Part shown: positions 44,989 to 55,899 of the stretch, piece after piece
Layout of the letters: every line of letters begins with the position of its first letter
Position numbering within the stretch: the first letter of the stretch is position 1
Origin: Synechococcus sp. KORDI-52
Lineage (GTDB): Bacteria; Cyanobacteriota; Cyanobacteriia; PCC-6307; Cyanobiaceae
Direction of reading: 5' to 3'
NCBI RefSeq assembly: GCF_000737595.1
Contig: NZ_CP006271.1
Location: 1,302,001 to 1,366,000 of the forward strand
DNA length: 64,000 nucleotides
Made by a program: the position numbers and the translations under genes
The notes under the pieces: model-generated
Told to the model about the DNA's origin: nothing
The model's database searches: none
The model's input: only the letters and a program-made list of their open reading frames with translations

Positions 44989-47900
44989 ATGTTCACACAG
45001 GTCCGCTCCGCCGATCGTCGCGTTGCTCCTGTGGAGGGTCAGAACCACAAATCCGTGATGAAGGCGGTGTACGTGGTGCTTGAGCCGCAGTACCAGAACG
45101 CTCTGACCCAGGCGGCGACAGCTCTTAATGCCGCTGGCGGTGACCTGGGCATTGAGCTGAGCGGATACCTGATCGAAGAACTGCGCGACGACGACAATTA
45201 CGCCGGCTTCTGTGCAGATGTGGCCGAGGCCGATGTCTTTGTGGCCTCTTTGATCTTCATCGAAGACCTGGCCCAGAAGGTGGTGGATGCCGTCGCCCCC
45301 CATCGCGACCGGCTTAAGGCCGCCGTGGTCTTCCCCTCGATGCCCGAGGTGATGCGGCTCAACAAGCTGGGCAGCTTTTCCATGGCTCAGCTCGGCCAGA
45401 GCAAAAGCGCCATTGCCGGCTTCATGAAGAAGCGGAAGGAAGCAGGAGGTGCCGGTTTCCAGGACGCGATGCTCAAGCTGCTGAACACGCTGCCCACCGT
45501 TCTCAAGTACCTGCCCGTTGAGAAAGCGCAGGACGCCCGCAGCTTCATGCTCAGCTTTCAGTACTGGCTGGGGGGAACTCCCGACAACCTGCGGAACTTC
45601 CTTCTGATGCTGGCCGACAAGTATGTCTTTCCAGCCGCTGAGGGCGAGGAACGTCCAGCGATGGAGGTGGCTGAACCTGAGGTGTTTCCTGACCTCGGCA
45701 TCTGGCACCCCCTGGCTCCCTCAATGTTTGAGGACCTGAAGGAATACCTGAACTGGACCTCCAGCCGCACCGACCTGTCTGAGGACGCGCGCAAAGGACC
45801 GGTGATCGGCCTTGTACTGCAGCGCAGCCACATCGTCACCGGTGATGACGCCCACTATGTGGCCACCATCCAGGAACTGGAGTTCCGTGGTGCCCGCGTG
45901 ATTCCGATCTTCTGCGGCGGACTCGACTTCTCCAAGCCGGTCAACGCCTTCTTCTACGACCCGCTGAATCCCGAGCAGCCCCTGGTGGACGGCATCGTTT
46001 CCCTGACCGGCTTTGCGCTGGTGGGTGGCCCGGCCCGCCAGGACCATCCGAAAGCGATTGAATCGCTGAAGAAGCTCAACCGTCCTTACATGGTGGCGCT
46101 TCCCCTCGTCTTCCAGACCACCCAGGAGTGGGAACAGAGCGACCTCGGCCTTCACCCGGTGCAGGTGGCCCTGCAAATCGCCATCCCTGAACTGGATGGC
46201 GCCATCGAGCCGATCGTTCTCTCGGGCCGGGATGACGCCACCGGCAAGGCCCATACGCTCCAGGATCGGGTTGATGCCATCGCTGAACGTGCCATCCGTT
46301 GGTCGTCGCTGCGGATCAAACCCCGCATCGACAAGAAGCTGGCGATTACCGTGTTCAGCTTTCCTCCTGACAAAGGCAACGTCGGCACGGCCGCTTATCT
46401 CGACGTCTTCGGCTCCATCCATCGGGTGATGCAGGAGATGAAGGCGAAGGGGTACGACGTGCAGGATCTGCCGTCGACCCCGCGCGAGCTGCTGGAGGCG
46501 GTGATCAATGATGCCGATGCCATGCAGGGCTCACCGGAGTTGTCCATCGCCCATCGGATGAGCGTTGAGGAGTACGAGCGCTTGACGCCTTACTCCGAAA
46601 GGCTGGAAGAGAACTGGGGCAAGCCCCCCGGCAACCTCAACAGTGATGGTCAGAACTTGCTGGTTTTCGGTCGTCACTTCGGCAATGTTTTCGTCGGCGT
46701 TCAGCCCACCTTCGGCTACGAAGGTGATCCGATGCGACTGCTCTACTCCCGCAGTGCAAGCCCCCATCACGGTTTTGCTGCCTATTACACCTACTTGCAG
46801 AAGATCTGGAAGGCTGACGCGGTGCTCCACTTCGGCACCCACGGCTCCCTCGAGTTCATGCCCGGCAAGCAGATGGGCATGAGCGAAACCTGCTACCCCG
46901 ACTCCCTGATCGGCGCACTTCCCAACCTCTATTACTACGCCGCCAACAACCCTTCCGAGGCCACCATCGCCAAGCGACGGGGTTATGCCTCGACGATCAG
47001 CTACCTCACCCCTCCTGCTGAAAATGCAGGCCTCTACAAAGGGTTGAAAGAACTGGGTGAGCTGGTGGGGTCCTATCAGCAGTTGCGGGAGGGAGGCCGC
47101 GGCGTTCAGATCGTCAACACCATCATCGAGACGGCGCGTCAGTGCAACCTGGACAAGGACGTTGATCTGCCGGAAGACGACGCCTCCACCCTTGAGCTGG
47201 AGGGACGCGATGCCCTGGTGGGCGCGGTTTACCGCCAGTTGATGGAGATCGAAAGCCGTCTTCTGCCCTGTGGTCTGCACACCATTGGCAAGCCACCGAC
47301 GGCAGAGGAAGCCATTGCCACCCTGGTGAACATCGCTGCGCTTGAGCGTGAGGAGGATGGCTTGCGCTCACTCCCCGGCCTGCTGGCCGAGGCAATGGGC
47401 CGCTCCATTGAAGACGTTTACAAAGGCAATGACGAAGGTGTCCTCGCCGATGTAGAGCTCAACCGCACGATCACGGAGACATCCCGTGCTGCGATCGGCG
47501 CCATGGTGCGCACGCTCACTGGTCGTGACGGTCGGGTGAGCCTGCGCAACAGCTTCGGCTGGTTCTACGACCTGCTGGCCAAGTTCGGTTTCAAGCTTCC
47601 TTCCCCTTGGCTTCGGGCTTGCTGCAGCGCTGGTTTTGTGCAGATCGACTCCACCGAGCTCGACAAAGTCTTCGCTTATCTGCGCTTCTGCCTTGAGCAG
47701 GTGTGTGCCGACATGGAGATGGAAAGTCTGCTGAAGGCCCTTGATGGTGAGTACATCCTGCCGGGCCCCGGTGGTGACCCGATTCGTAATCCTGGTGTGC
47801 TGCCCAGCGGCAAGAACATCCACGCCCTCGATCCGCAGGCGATCCCGACCCGTGCCGCGGTGGCTGCAGCCAAGAGTGTTGTCGACAAGTTGATTGAGCG

Positions 47901-48996
47901 TCAGCGCGAGGAGCAGGGCACCTGGCCCGAGACCATTGCCTGTGTGCTTTGGGGAACCGACAACATCAAAACCTACGGCGAATCTTTGGCTCAGATTCTC
48001 TGGTTTGTCGGCGTCAAGCCCATGCCGGATTCCGTGGGTCGGGTGAACAAGCTCGAGCTGATTCCGCTTGAGGAGCTTGGCCGTCCCCGTGTTGATGTGG
48101 TTGTGAACTGCTCCGGTGTGTTCCGCGATCTGTTCATCAACCAGATGGCCTTGATTGATCAGGCCGTCAAGATGGCTGCGGAAGCTGATGAGCCCTTGGA
48201 TCAGAATTTTGTGCGCAAGCACGCGCTCGAGCAGGCCGAAAAAGAGGGAACCTCGTTGCGGGATGCAGCCTGTCGGGTGTTCTCCAATGCCAGTGGAAGC
48301 TACAGCTCCAATGTGAACCTCGCGGTGGAGAACAGCACCTGGGAAGAAGAAGGTGAGCTGCAGGAGATGTATCTCTCCCGCAAGACCTTTGCCTTCAACG
48401 CCGACAACCCCGGTGAGATGAACCAGAAGCGCAAGGTGTTCGAGAACGTGATGAAGACGGCGGATGTCACCTTCCAGAACCTGGACTCCGCGGAAATCTC
48501 CCTCACCGACGTGAGCCACTACTTCGATTCCGACCCCACCAAGCTGATTGCTGGCCTGCGGGAGGATGGCAAGTCTCCCACCAGCTACATCGCTGACACC
48601 ACCACGGCTAACGCTCAGGTGCGGTCGCTCAGTGAGACGATCCGCCTGGATTCACGAACCAAGTTGTTGAATCCGAAATGGTATGAAGGCATGCTCGATT
48701 CAGGTTACGAGGGTGTGCGTGAAGTGGCTAAGCGCCTCAACTTCACTCTGGGTTGGAGTGCCACAAGTGGCGCCGTAGACAACTTCGTTTATGAGGAAGC
48801 CAACGAGACCTTCATCAATGACCCGGAAATGCGGAAGCGTCTATTGGAATTGAACCCCAACAGTTTCCGCCAGATCGTGGGCACGCTTCTTGAGGTGCAT
48901 GGACGCGGTTACTGGGAGACCTCCGATGAGAACATTGAACAACTGCAGGAGCTGTATCAGGAGGTGGAAGATCGAATCGAAGGTGTAACGGTCTGA
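44989..48996 (+). CDS. chlH: Magnesium chelatase subunit H
   Basis: The large porphyrin-binding subunit of Mg-chelatase, which with ChlI and ChlD inserts Mg into protoporphyrin IX at the start of chlorophyll synthesis. The 1335-residue length is normal. Recognisable parts are [17 protein letters not shown] near the start, the CobN-type core with [19 protein letters not shown] and [20 protein letters not shown], and the end [20 protein letters not shown]. It has its own promoter region and stands alone; 140 bases follow it before the accessory island. Confidence 0.97.
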   Translation: MFTQVRSADRRVAPVEGQNHKSVMKAVYVVLEPQYQNALTQAATALNAAGGDLGIELSGYLIEELRDDDNYAGFCADVAEADVFVASLIFIEDLAQKVVDAVAPHRDRLKAAVVFPSMPEVMRLNKLGSFSMAQLGQSKSAIAGFMKKRKEAGGAGFQDAMLKLLNTLPTVLKYLPVEKAQDARSFMLSFQYWLGGTPDNLRNFLLMLADKYVFPAAEGEERPAMEVAEPEVFPDLGIWHPLAPSMFEDLKEYLNWTSSRTDLSEDARKGPVIGLVLQRSHIVTGDDAHYVATIQELEFRGARVIPIFCGGLDFSKPVNAFFYDPLNPEQPLVDGIVSLTGFALVGGPARQDHPKAIESLKKLNRPYMVALPLVFQTTQEWEQSDLGLHPVQVALQIAIPELDGAIEPIVLSGRDDATGKAHTLQDRVDAIAERAIRWSSLRIKPRIDKKLAITVFSFPPDKGNVGTAAYLDVFGSIHRVMQEMKAKGYDVQDLPSTPRELLEAVINDADAMQGSPELSIAHRMSVEEYERLTPYSERLEENWGKPPGNLNSDGQNLLVFGRHFGNVFVGVQPTFGYEGDPMRLLYSRSASPHHGFAAYYTYLQKIWKADAVLHFGTHGSLEFMPGKQMGMSETCYPDSLIGALPNLYYYAANNPSEATIAKRRGYASTISYLTPPAENAGLYKGLKELGELVGSYQQLREGGRGVQIVNTIIETARQCNLDKDVDLPEDDASTLELEGRDALVGAVYRQLMEIESRLLPCGLHTIGKPPTAEEAIATLVNIAALEREEDGLRSLPGLLAEAMGRSIEDVYKGNDEGVLADVELNRTITETSRAAIGAMVRTLTGRDGRVSLRNSFGWFYDLLAKFGFKLPSPWLRACCSAGFVQIDSTELDKVFAYLRFCLEQVCADMEMESLLKALDGEYILPGPGGDPIRNPGVLPSGKNIHALDPQAIPTRAAVAAAKSVVDKLIERQREEQGTWPETIACVLWGTDNIKTYGESLAQILWFVGVKPMPDSVGRVNKLELIPLEELGRPRVDVVVNCSGVFRDLFINQMALIDQAVKMAAEADEPLDQNFVRKHALEQAEKEGTSLRDAACRVFSNASGSYSSNVNLAVENSTWEEEGELQEMYLSRKTFAFNADNPGEMNQKRKVFENVMKTADVTFQNLDSAEISLTDVSHYFDSDPTKLIAGLREDGKSPTSYIADTTTANAQVRSLSETIRLDSRTKLLNPKWYEGMLDSGYEGVREVAKRLNFTLGWSATSGAVDNFVYEEANETFINDPEMRKRLLELNPNSFRQIVGTLLEVHGRGYWETSDENIEQLQELYQEVEDRIEGVTV

Positions 48997-49136
48997 ACTC
49001 ACCGTCACTCAACAGTTTGTTTGATCGTCTGATTGATTTCAGGTATACATTGAACCTTTGTTTGGGGTCGCGTTGCTCCTTCCCCTTATATATAGTCCGT
49101 AGTTTTACTGAGTAGTGTGCAAGTCCAGGGCTTTTA

Positions 49137-50579
49137 GTGATGAGTATAACCATTAACGATATTCAGCAGTTTGCCGGGAAAAATTTTTATCCCCCCCTTC
49201 CTGGAGACTTGGTTGTTAACTTGAATCATAATCTCAAGAGAGCTGGATTTGATGACGTTGTTTTTTTGCCATTCAATAAACCCGAAAATCACAAAATATA
49301 TGATTTCCTCAAAGGCAAACATCGGCTGAACGTTAAAGCTCTGATAGCCGATCGAGAGCATCCTGTCGTTGATGCCCTTACAACCCCCAAGTTGTGTGTG
49401 GATGATGCCTACGACCTTTATCGACGTTTGGCAAAGCTGGCACGATCCAGATTTGAAGGAGAGATGGTGATGATTATTGGTTCTGCTGGCAAAACAGCAT
49501 TAAAAATATATTTAAGTCAACTTATGTCTGATGCCAAACCGTGTCATGCAGCAGTTGATAGTAAAAATCGTACACGTTCCATCTGTAGAACTCTCACCAG
49601 TATTCCAAAAGGCACGGATGTGTGCCTGGTTGAAGCCGCCACAGCAGATCCATCTTCAGTGATCAAAAGAAGCGAGATCATTCAGCCTACAATCATACTT
49701 GCCTCAGAGTTTCTAGAAGAGCATATGAAATACCATCCCAATATGAATACCTTAGTCGCCACGAAGCTCAAATCTTTGAATTCATTGCAAGGAGATAAGA
49801 TATTGATCCATCAATATCAAGAGCACTTGGATTCATGCATCCAAAAAGCTGTTCAAGCTGCGTGCATTGATCGAGTTTTTACATATGGTTGGTCTGATCG
49901 ATGTGATGCTTGTATTAATGCAATAAGCCTGTCTCCAGAAGGTCAAACTGTATCTGCAAATGTGTTGGGCGTTGATTTGCAATTTCAAATCCCTTTCATG
50001 GAGAAGCATGCTGCGCTTCAAGTTACAGCAGCCATGTTGCTTTGCAAGCTTTTTGGTCTTGATTTAAATCAATTAAAGAACAAAACCAGCAGGCTGACGA
50101 ATTATGAAAGTAGTGGTAATATGCACCTACTGCAGAATAAATCTGGGATCAAGCAAATTCATTTGTATTCTTGCTGTGATCGAGGCAGCTTTCCCTCCTT
50201 TTCTGCGCTCATCGAAACTTTGAAGTCGACAAAAGACTTGCATGACGGTAGAAGAGTTGCAATTTTCTCAAAAATGAGAGATTTTCATTACAATAAATCT
50301 TATCAATTTAATGATCAGAATTTGATTGACTCGCTTAACCAATCGGGTATCGATTTGTTGATTACGTTATGGGATTTTTCATTGGTTCATGACGTTTCCA
50401 GACTGTCAATCCCAGTGATCCACTACGACACTTTGCTTGATCTCAAATCAGATCTTCTGGGAATCATCCAAAACAACGATATGGTTTACTTGAAAGGCAC
50501 ATGGACCGTAAATGAATCTTTAAAGACAATTAGAGACCTACTTTTCTCTGAATTTGAATTTAAACGTAAACTGTATTAA
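49137..50579 (+). CDS. Divergent Mur-ligase-like (MurF-like) protein
   Basis: A 480-residue protein resembling Mur ligases, ATP-dependent amide-bond formers. The P-loop is VMIIGSAGKTALKIYL (Mur: G-x-x-GK-T/S), followed by CLVEAATADPSSVIKRSEII, IILASEFLEEH, VATKLKSLNSLQGD and HAALQVTAAMLLCKLFGLDL. The C-terminal domain has RVAIFSKMRDF where MurF has an LGDM-E-type segment. Several usual catalytic residues are changed: the Thr/Ser after GK is followed by Ala, and the Lys that is carbamylated is not obvious. The gene is A+T-rich and starts the island. It may attach an amino acid or peptide to an unknown acceptor; activity is inference. Confidence 0.6.
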   Translation: MMSITINDIQQFAGKNFYPPLPGDLVVNLNHNLKRAGFDDVVFLPFNKPENHKIYDFLKGKHRLNVKALIADREHPVVDALTTPKLCVDDAYDLYRRLAKLARSRFEGEMVMIIGSAGKTALKIYLSQLMSDAKPCHAAVDSKNRTRSICRTLTSIPKGTDVCLVEAATADPSSVIKRSEIIQPTIILASEFLEEHMKYHPNMNTLVATKLKSLNSLQGDKILIHQYQEHLDSCIQKAVQAACIDRVFTYGWSDRCDACINAISLSPEGQTVSANVLGVDLQFQIPFMEKHAALQVTAAMLLCKLFGLDLNQLKNKTSRLTNYESSGNMHLLQNKSGIKQIHLYSCCDRGSFPSFSALIETLKSTKDLHDGRRVAIFSKMRDFHYNKSYQFNDQNLIDSLNQSGIDLLITLWDFSLVHDVSRLSIPVIHYDTLLDLKSDLLGIIQNNDMVYLKGTWTVNESLKTIRDLLFSEFEFKRKLY

Positions 50580-50664
50580 GGTTCCTTTTTGATTTTGAGG
50601 GTGTGTTGCTATTGCTTATCATGTTAGAATTTAAGTTGAATGATCTTGACTTATTTTGTCATCA

Positions 50665-51549
50665 TTAAAGTTTTCGCTTTATACCTTTGAATAGATCAAG
50701 AAGAGTTGCTGTGTATAATTTTTTCAATGCTTTCTTGCCTCGATTGGTGTTGAAGACCTTTGAAAGTTTACTGGATCGAGACTTTTTGTGTCCAATTTTA
50801 GTCGTCCAATCAGTGCAGATGCACTGATTGTTGGAGTAAAGACCACCATCTTTGCCCACTGATGTGAAGATTATTTTTGACGGCTTCAAGCGGTAAATAT
50901 TTTCATTCCACGCTTTATACATCGCACGATGTTCCGATGCATAAGTTTTTAATCTCGTTGATGATTTTATTTTTTTGCCTTGATATCGCCTTTGTTTTTT
51001 TTGCAAATAGCTTGTTTTATAATCAGTAACCACTGTATTGATAACGATACGCTTAAATCTCGAGAAGAACTTATGTTCAAGGAAGCTTGATACCATTAAA
51101 TCGCAGATTTTTGGATCCACCCTGTTCTTTCGTGGTACAGGAACTTTGGTCAATGATTTAATTTTTCGTTTATTGTTTGCAGATGCAGCACGGTATCCAA
51201 GAATCGTTGTTAAGAGTTTTAAATCGATATGCAGTAAAATATTTTTTGGAACTGCTTTGTCACTGTGTAATTCACCTAATAATCGCCCTTCGAATGTTGA
51301 GCCATTCAAAGTGGCTTCAGAGTAACGATTAAATTCTTGATAGGGAGACTCAGTCCATGTCTTTTTGAAAACGTCATGAAACTCTTTGCCGTAAAGTTTG
51401 ATATCAAGGGCATGGCTATATTTGACAATGGTTGATTTTCCTGCTCCAGAAGATCCGGCAATGATCAAACATGTTTCTAAATCTTTCTGAGCGCGGCTTA
51501 TTTTCTTTTGGACCTCGTGTTTTTCTTTTGCCACTTTGCGTGGGCACAT
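50665..51549 (-). CDS. Orphan P-loop NTPase-like protein
   Basis: A 294-residue basic protein with a Walker A motif near residue 33 (LIIAGSSGAGKSTIVKYSHA). Beyond it I see no Walker B or lid that identifies a family: there are Lys/Arg-rich stretches and a conserved-looking KIIFTSVGKDGGLYSNNQ near the C-terminus. It could be a nucleoside kinase-like or sulfotransferase-like island protein. The ATG at 51549 is used; a TTG precedes it. A+T-rich, convergent with the Mur-like gene. Confidence 0.5.
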   Translation of the reverse strand: MCPRKVAKEKHEVQKKISRAQKDLETCLIIAGSSGAGKSTIVKYSHALDIKLYGKEFHDVFKKTWTESPYQEFNRYSEATLNGSTFEGRLLGELHSDKAVPKNILLHIDLKLLTTILGYRAASANNKRKIKSLTKVPVPRKNRVDPKICDLMVSSFLEHKFFSRFKRIVINTVVTDYKTSYLQKKQRRYQGKKIKSSTRLKTYASEHRAMYKAWNENIYRLKPSKIIFTSVGKDGGLYSNNQCICTDWTTKIGHKKSRSSKLSKVFNTNRGKKALKKLYTATLLDLFKGIKRKL

Positions 51550-51552
51550 CAA

Positions 51553-52622
51553 TTTGTATAATATACTACCTTAATTACTTCTTAATGTCCAGCGTCGGAT
51601 GGGCCTATGTTGAGATCGTTTCTGCGTTTGGTGTTTACACCGTAGCGGTCGTATGATGTGTGACTTCAATCTATTGATAATATTTCAACGTCTAGCCTCC
51701 TTAATAGTTCAGTAAGCAAAACTTTCATTCTTTAGGTTTATAATGTTCTGAGTAAGGTTTTGAATATTGCGCCTGATTTTGGGATTTGGTTTGTAGATTT
51801 TGTCTGATTTGGTTATTGCAAAATCACGGTTCTCAGCTTTTCAAAGCTCAACCTGCTTGATGTGTTCTGATGAAGGGTGAGCTGGACAGGGTTTTGTACT
51901 TTTTATGGTTGTTTGATCTTGTGTTGATTGGAACATTTGAGCCGTTTAAATGGTGGATTGATGAGATGGCCATCGGCTTTCCAATGATGTTTTGAACGAG
52001 ATCCTCTCATTGCAACGGGCTGCTGCACCATCCCTTGCGGTCTTGGCGAATGCTTTTTCAAAGTACTCTGGAATAGCTTGCAATTGGTGCGGGGACAGAT
52101 TTGCTAACCTGAAATCACGTTGGCGAAGTCCAGAGAATTCTCTTGACTTCTTGATGCTTCGAATTAACACTTCCATTGGCCTTCATTTGAGTGACTTGCT
52201 TTCTGCTCTCCTACGGCCTGAGATCGATTGCTGTGAGTTGTTGCGAGTAGTGATCGCTTCCACCATGCGACCGGCGAATCCTGGACGTGATGAACCATTC
52301 CTCGGGTGCTCAGCCAGATCTAAAGGTGATCATCCCAACGACCAGCGCACATCAGGCGTTGCTGGATGGTCTGGCTGATGGAGAGGCTTCTCGTTTCCCT
52401 TTATGAATTAGCAAAGTACGCTGATCTGTTGTGAAATCATTGACCACTTGTTTTGTCTACAGATGTTCTAGCCGGGAATGTGTCTCACTCACATGATCGA
52501 GTGGTATCGACCTTGTCGATGCGATACACATTATACGATGATCATAAATGCTAAATTCTTGGCAGTCGGCTTGTCTAGGGGGTGAGGTAAATCTGTCTGT
52601 TTGATCCAAACCAATCATTTCG
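51553..52622. other. A+T-rich stretch without a firm gene
   Basis: About 1.07 kb. Two overlapping weak ORFs lie in opposite directions: 51946-52176 (minus, 76 codons, MEVLIRSIKKSREFSGLRQR...) and 51992-52378 (plus, 128 codons); the minus one is more protein-like. A 38-codon ORF at 52290-52406 starts MNHSSGAQPDLKVIIPTTSA and could be a gene fragment. No terminal repeats or transposase are visible. This may be decayed sequence inside the island. Confidence 0.35.
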
Positions 52623-52628
52623 TTGATC

Positions 52629-53219
52629 ATGACTGCCATTCAAGATGAACAAGAGGCGATTCTTTGTCGATCCTGTGGAATGTGCTGCAGAGGGGCTTTT
52701 TTTGTTAATATTAAAATCTCAGAAAATGAAATTAACCCCTTAAATCAAACGACAAGGCTAAAGCCCTTCGCTAAAAAAAATAAATTTTACTCTCCTCAAC
52801 CTTGCCCGGAACTGGGCACTCATGGTTGTTTGATCTACGATCGTCGCCCAATTGATTGTAAAAATTACGAGTGCCAACTGCTGGATTGCTTAAAATCTGG
52901 CATCAAGTCGCTTGATGAATGCTTATCAGATGTGCATTTGCTCCAAAACAAGTATGATGAATTATGCAGATTTATGCTGAAGCAAGATTCTGCACCCTCC
53001 ATTGATGTTTTTAACCTTCGGTTCGAGTTGGCCCGGTTCTTAACTTCCAGCATGGCTCATGTTCAGAGTGATATCAATATCGACGGTTTGCCTGCTCGCG
53101 AACAGCTTATTCTGATTTATGACTATCTTAAAGTCGTCAATGATAAATTCAGGCAGACAAAATTGCTGCCTAAGATGACTGAGCTAATGGCGTTGGTATG
53201 GATTAAACGTTTGCGATGA
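52629..53219 (+). CDS. YkgJ-type cysteine-cluster protein
   Basis: A 196-residue protein with the Zn/Fe-binding YkgJ cluster at the N-terminus: CRSCGMCCRGAFF, then CPELGTHGCLIYDRRPIDCK and CQLLDC. The spacing C-x2-C-x2-CC ... C-x7-C-x5-RP-x2-C fits the family, which is proposed to bind iron or zinc. The rest is helical. The ATG at 52629 is used, with a TTG two codons upstream. The next gene's frame opens just after this stop, so the two are probably co-transcribed. Confidence 0.75.
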   Translation: MTAIQDEQEAILCRSCGMCCRGAFFVNIKISENEINPLNQTTRLKPFAKKNKFYSPQPCPELGTHGCLIYDRRPIDCKNYECQLLDCLKSGIKSLDECLSDVHLLQNKYDELCRFMLKQDSAPSIDVFNLRFELARFLTSSMAHVQSDINIDGLPAREQLILIYDYLKVVNDKFRQTKLLPKMTELMALVWIKRLR

Positions 53220-53271
53220 CTTGTGTTTCAGTATCTGCAACTTTGGTCGTCCCTATTTTGGACCTGAGGTG

Positions 53272-55899
53272 ATGACGTCACCATCAAGTTCCATCGAGAT
53301 TGAATGCCGGGTCAACGCATTGCTCAAGCTCGTGAGCGTCGCTGACCAATATTCAGTTCGATGCTTGGATTCCTCCGGCCATGAACTGTTTTTATTTTCA
53401 TACTCCAGCCTTGAAGAGCGAGCAACTGTTGTTTCATTTAAGGCCAGAACTTGTGAGCACCTTCGCACTCAAATTCTAAATTATGTTTCTGATTTGTGCT
53501 CTCGTAAGGGGCAAAAGAGTTTCAACCTGATCAAGCTTGAGCGAGTTGTTGATTATACCAGCGTGTCCTTAGATCATTTTGCGCAGTTGCTTGCCAATAC
53601 AAGGCGAAACTATTTTCCTCATGGAATTGGTTTTGATCAAAACATGGAAACCGTTGTGTCTAGAGACGAAATCAATGGATGGTGCCTGCTCTATTCCAGT
53701 GATACGAAATCTTGCTTTTTTAGAAAAGATAATTTCAAAAACTACTTTAATAAAACTGGTAAAACAAATGTTTTTAGGGACTCTGATGATCCTTCGTGTA
53801 TTTATCTTTTCAATACTATAGCTGGCTTCTCTGATCCTGAAGGTGTCAGCAAAATTGTTCGGGCGAATTCATACAATTGCCTTAGAGAAGATTTTGTAAG
53901 TCCTAACCTTTCAACAATACAGCAGGTGGTTCACAGAGCAACCGAATACCTTGCGCGTCAGATTGATGCTTCTGGTAAGTACACCTATGGACGGTGGCCT
54001 TGTTTTGACAAACACATACCCTCCTACAACATGTTGCGCCATTTCAGCTCTACATATGCGCTGATTGAGGGATGGGAGCTCAGCGGCAAGGACGTTCACC
54101 TCAACAATGCAGCCAGGGCTATTGATTGGGGGATTGCTCATGGCTTTTATCAACAGAAGGTGAATGGCAGAAAGACTTGTTTTTTGAAAGAAGGCAATGA
54201 TGAGCTGAAGCTTGGTGGAAGTGCGCAAGCAATCATCGCCATTTCCAAATATATGCTGGCTTCTCAGGACAGACAATATGTCAAATTTTTACCCTCCATG
54301 TTGAGGGGTTTGCTCTATTTTCAAGCTGAAGGTGGTATACCCAATCACGTTTTGCACTGCTCATCTCTTGAGGTTAAGGATAAGTTTCGGACGATTTATT
54401 ACGACGGTGAGGCTTTATACGCTCTTCTTATGGCCTTTAAAGTCTTAAGGGCTGATTGTTTGCTTGTATGCGCCAAAAATCTTGCCCAATCATTTATTGA
54501 TCGCGATTACTTTCAATATCGCGATCATTGGCAGGCTTATGCATTCAGAGATCTTTATCTAATCACTGGCCATGCAGACTATTTGAATTTCTTGGTTAAA
54601 AATATATCAGGTTATACGGGGTTTGTGAAGGACAGAATCACGACGTATCCCACCCTGCTTGAGTTGTGCGTTTCAAGCTTTCAAGCTTTTGATGAGGTTC
54701 GTCGGAGTGGCTGTCTGCCCAAGTCTTTCAACAGTGAAGGATTTATCAGTGCAATGATCAGCCGAGCAGAGTATCTGCTTAATGGCTTTTTTGCGCCGGA
54801 GCTCGCCATGAACTTCAAAAATCCTGATAGTATCGTTGATAGTTTTTTTATACGCCATCATGGATTTCGAACGCGTATTGATGATAATGAGCACTACATC
54901 TCCGGTCTCGCTGGTTACTATAATCTAATCAGAAAGTATTTACAGGCATTTGATCAGTCTCTGTTTCGCAATCGACCTTTTACTCTGAATGATCTTCGCA
55001 TTGTAAAGCTGTCTTTTAATCACAAATCCCTTGTTGCTCAATTCCGGCCTACCTCCACGCATGTTCGTTCGAGCACTACTGTTGCCATCAAGATCACTCC
55101 ATTCAAGCAGTTGCCGTTTCAAATGTATCAATATTTACGGCATCATCCAGTATCTTTTGAGAGTCAATACCAATTTTTGATCCCATCCATTCATGCTTTA
55201 GAGCAGCATGGAAAGACAACTTATGTTGAATCAGACTGGTTGGAGCTGAAGCAACGCCGTGAAGCAAGGCTACATCACTATGATCATTCACGTTTGCTCG
55301 TTGAGGCGATTGCTGACTTTGAACATTTTTTCTCTCAAGGTTTAACTTTCACTGGAGCAAAAACAAGCTATCACAATAGGCAGATTTCGCTATCACGCGA
55401 ATTACTCCAGCAGCTGTTTGCTGATGACGATCAGGCTATTGATATCTCTAACATCTTCAACAGTATCCACTATTTATTTGCCAAGGTTGTGCATTTTGCT
55501 GTTACCCACGTGAATCCAGATTTGATATGTATTTGTCATAATGATATGGCTTCTTCCAATGTGCACCGCTTTGGCAATGGCTCTGATCTGCTGCATGACA
55601 AACTCGTCATTATTGATCTTGACGAAGCATTGACTGGGATCTGGGGGCAGGATCTACGATTTTTGATTCGATATAACTTAAATGAGAAGCAGCTTAAATC
55701 CAAGCATCTTGCTGCTTGTGAACAGTATGTAAGTCGTCTTCGCCAGCATGGACGTTCTTTATCGGTGGAGCATGTGTTTTATGCCTCCGTCTTTGAGTAT
55801 GCCTACAAAAACTTCAATATTCATCGTCAAAAGCCCCAACGGCAAAAATTAAAAGCATTGATTGAGTCAATTAACGCTGTTAGGTTGCTGCTTGAATAG
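53272..55899 (+). CDS. Large multi-domain protein: unknown N-domain, alpha/alpha-toroid, APH-like kinase
   Basis: An 875-residue protein. Residues about 1-210 are an unknown alpha/beta domain. About 214-560 have repeated helix pairs with Gly turns, like an alpha/alpha toroid (IEGWELSGKDVHLNNAARAI; KLGGSAQAIIAISKYM; YYDGEALYALLMAFKVL; YISGLAGYYNLIRKYL), a fold found in glycosidases and LanC-like cyclases. About 575-860 look like an aminoglycoside-phosphotransferase kinase: TTVAIKI for the nucleotide Lys, HNDMASSN with catalytic Asp near 758, and IDLDEA near 782-784. The ATG at 53272 is preferred; a TTG at 53221 is open. Function is unknown. Confidence 0.55.
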   Translation: MTSPSSSIEIECRVNALLKLVSVADQYSVRCLDSSGHELFLFSYSSLEERATVVSFKARTCEHLRTQILNYVSDLCSRKGQKSFNLIKLERVVDYTSVSLDHFAQLLANTRRNYFPHGIGFDQNMETVVSRDEINGWCLLYSSDTKSCFFRKDNFKNYFNKTGKTNVFRDSDDPSCIYLFNTIAGFSDPEGVSKIVRANSYNCLREDFVSPNLSTIQQVVHRATEYLARQIDASGKYTYGRWPCFDKHIPSYNMLRHFSSTYALIEGWELSGKDVHLNNAARAIDWGIAHGFYQQKVNGRKTCFLKEGNDELKLGGSAQAIIAISKYMLASQDRQYVKFLPSMLRGLLYFQAEGGIPNHVLHCSSLEVKDKFRTIYYDGEALYALLMAFKVLRADCLLVCAKNLAQSFIDRDYFQYRDHWQAYAFRDLYLITGHADYLNFLVKNISGYTGFVKDRITTYPTLLELCVSSFQAFDEVRRSGCLPKSFNSEGFISAMISRAEYLLNGFFAPELAMNFKNPDSIVDSFFIRHHGFRTRIDDNEHYISGLAGYYNLIRKYLQAFDQSLFRNRPFTLNDLRIVKLSFNHKSLVAQFRPTSTHVRSSTTVAIKITPFKQLPFQMYQYLRHHPVSFESQYQFLIPSIHALEQHGKTTYVESDWLELKQRREARLHHYDHSRLLVEAIADFEHFFSQGLTFTGAKTSYHNRQISLSRELLQQLFADDDQAIDISNIFNSIHYLFAKVVHFAVTHVNPDLICICHNDMASSNVHRFGNGSDLLHDKLVIIDLDEALTGIWGQDLRFLIRYNLNEKQLKSKHLAACEQYVSRLRQHGRSLSVEHVFYASVFEYAYKNFNIHRQKPQRQKLKALIESINAVRLLLE

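Noticed and set aside
47368-48519. 383-codon minus-strand ORF inside chlH
   Set aside because: Antisense to a well-conserved region of ChlH; no independent motif.
51992-52378. 128-codon plus-strand ORF in the island gap
   Set aside because: It overlaps a more protein-like minus-strand ORF, has no domain, and its end looks like arbitrary sequence; it is mentioned only as part of the gap.
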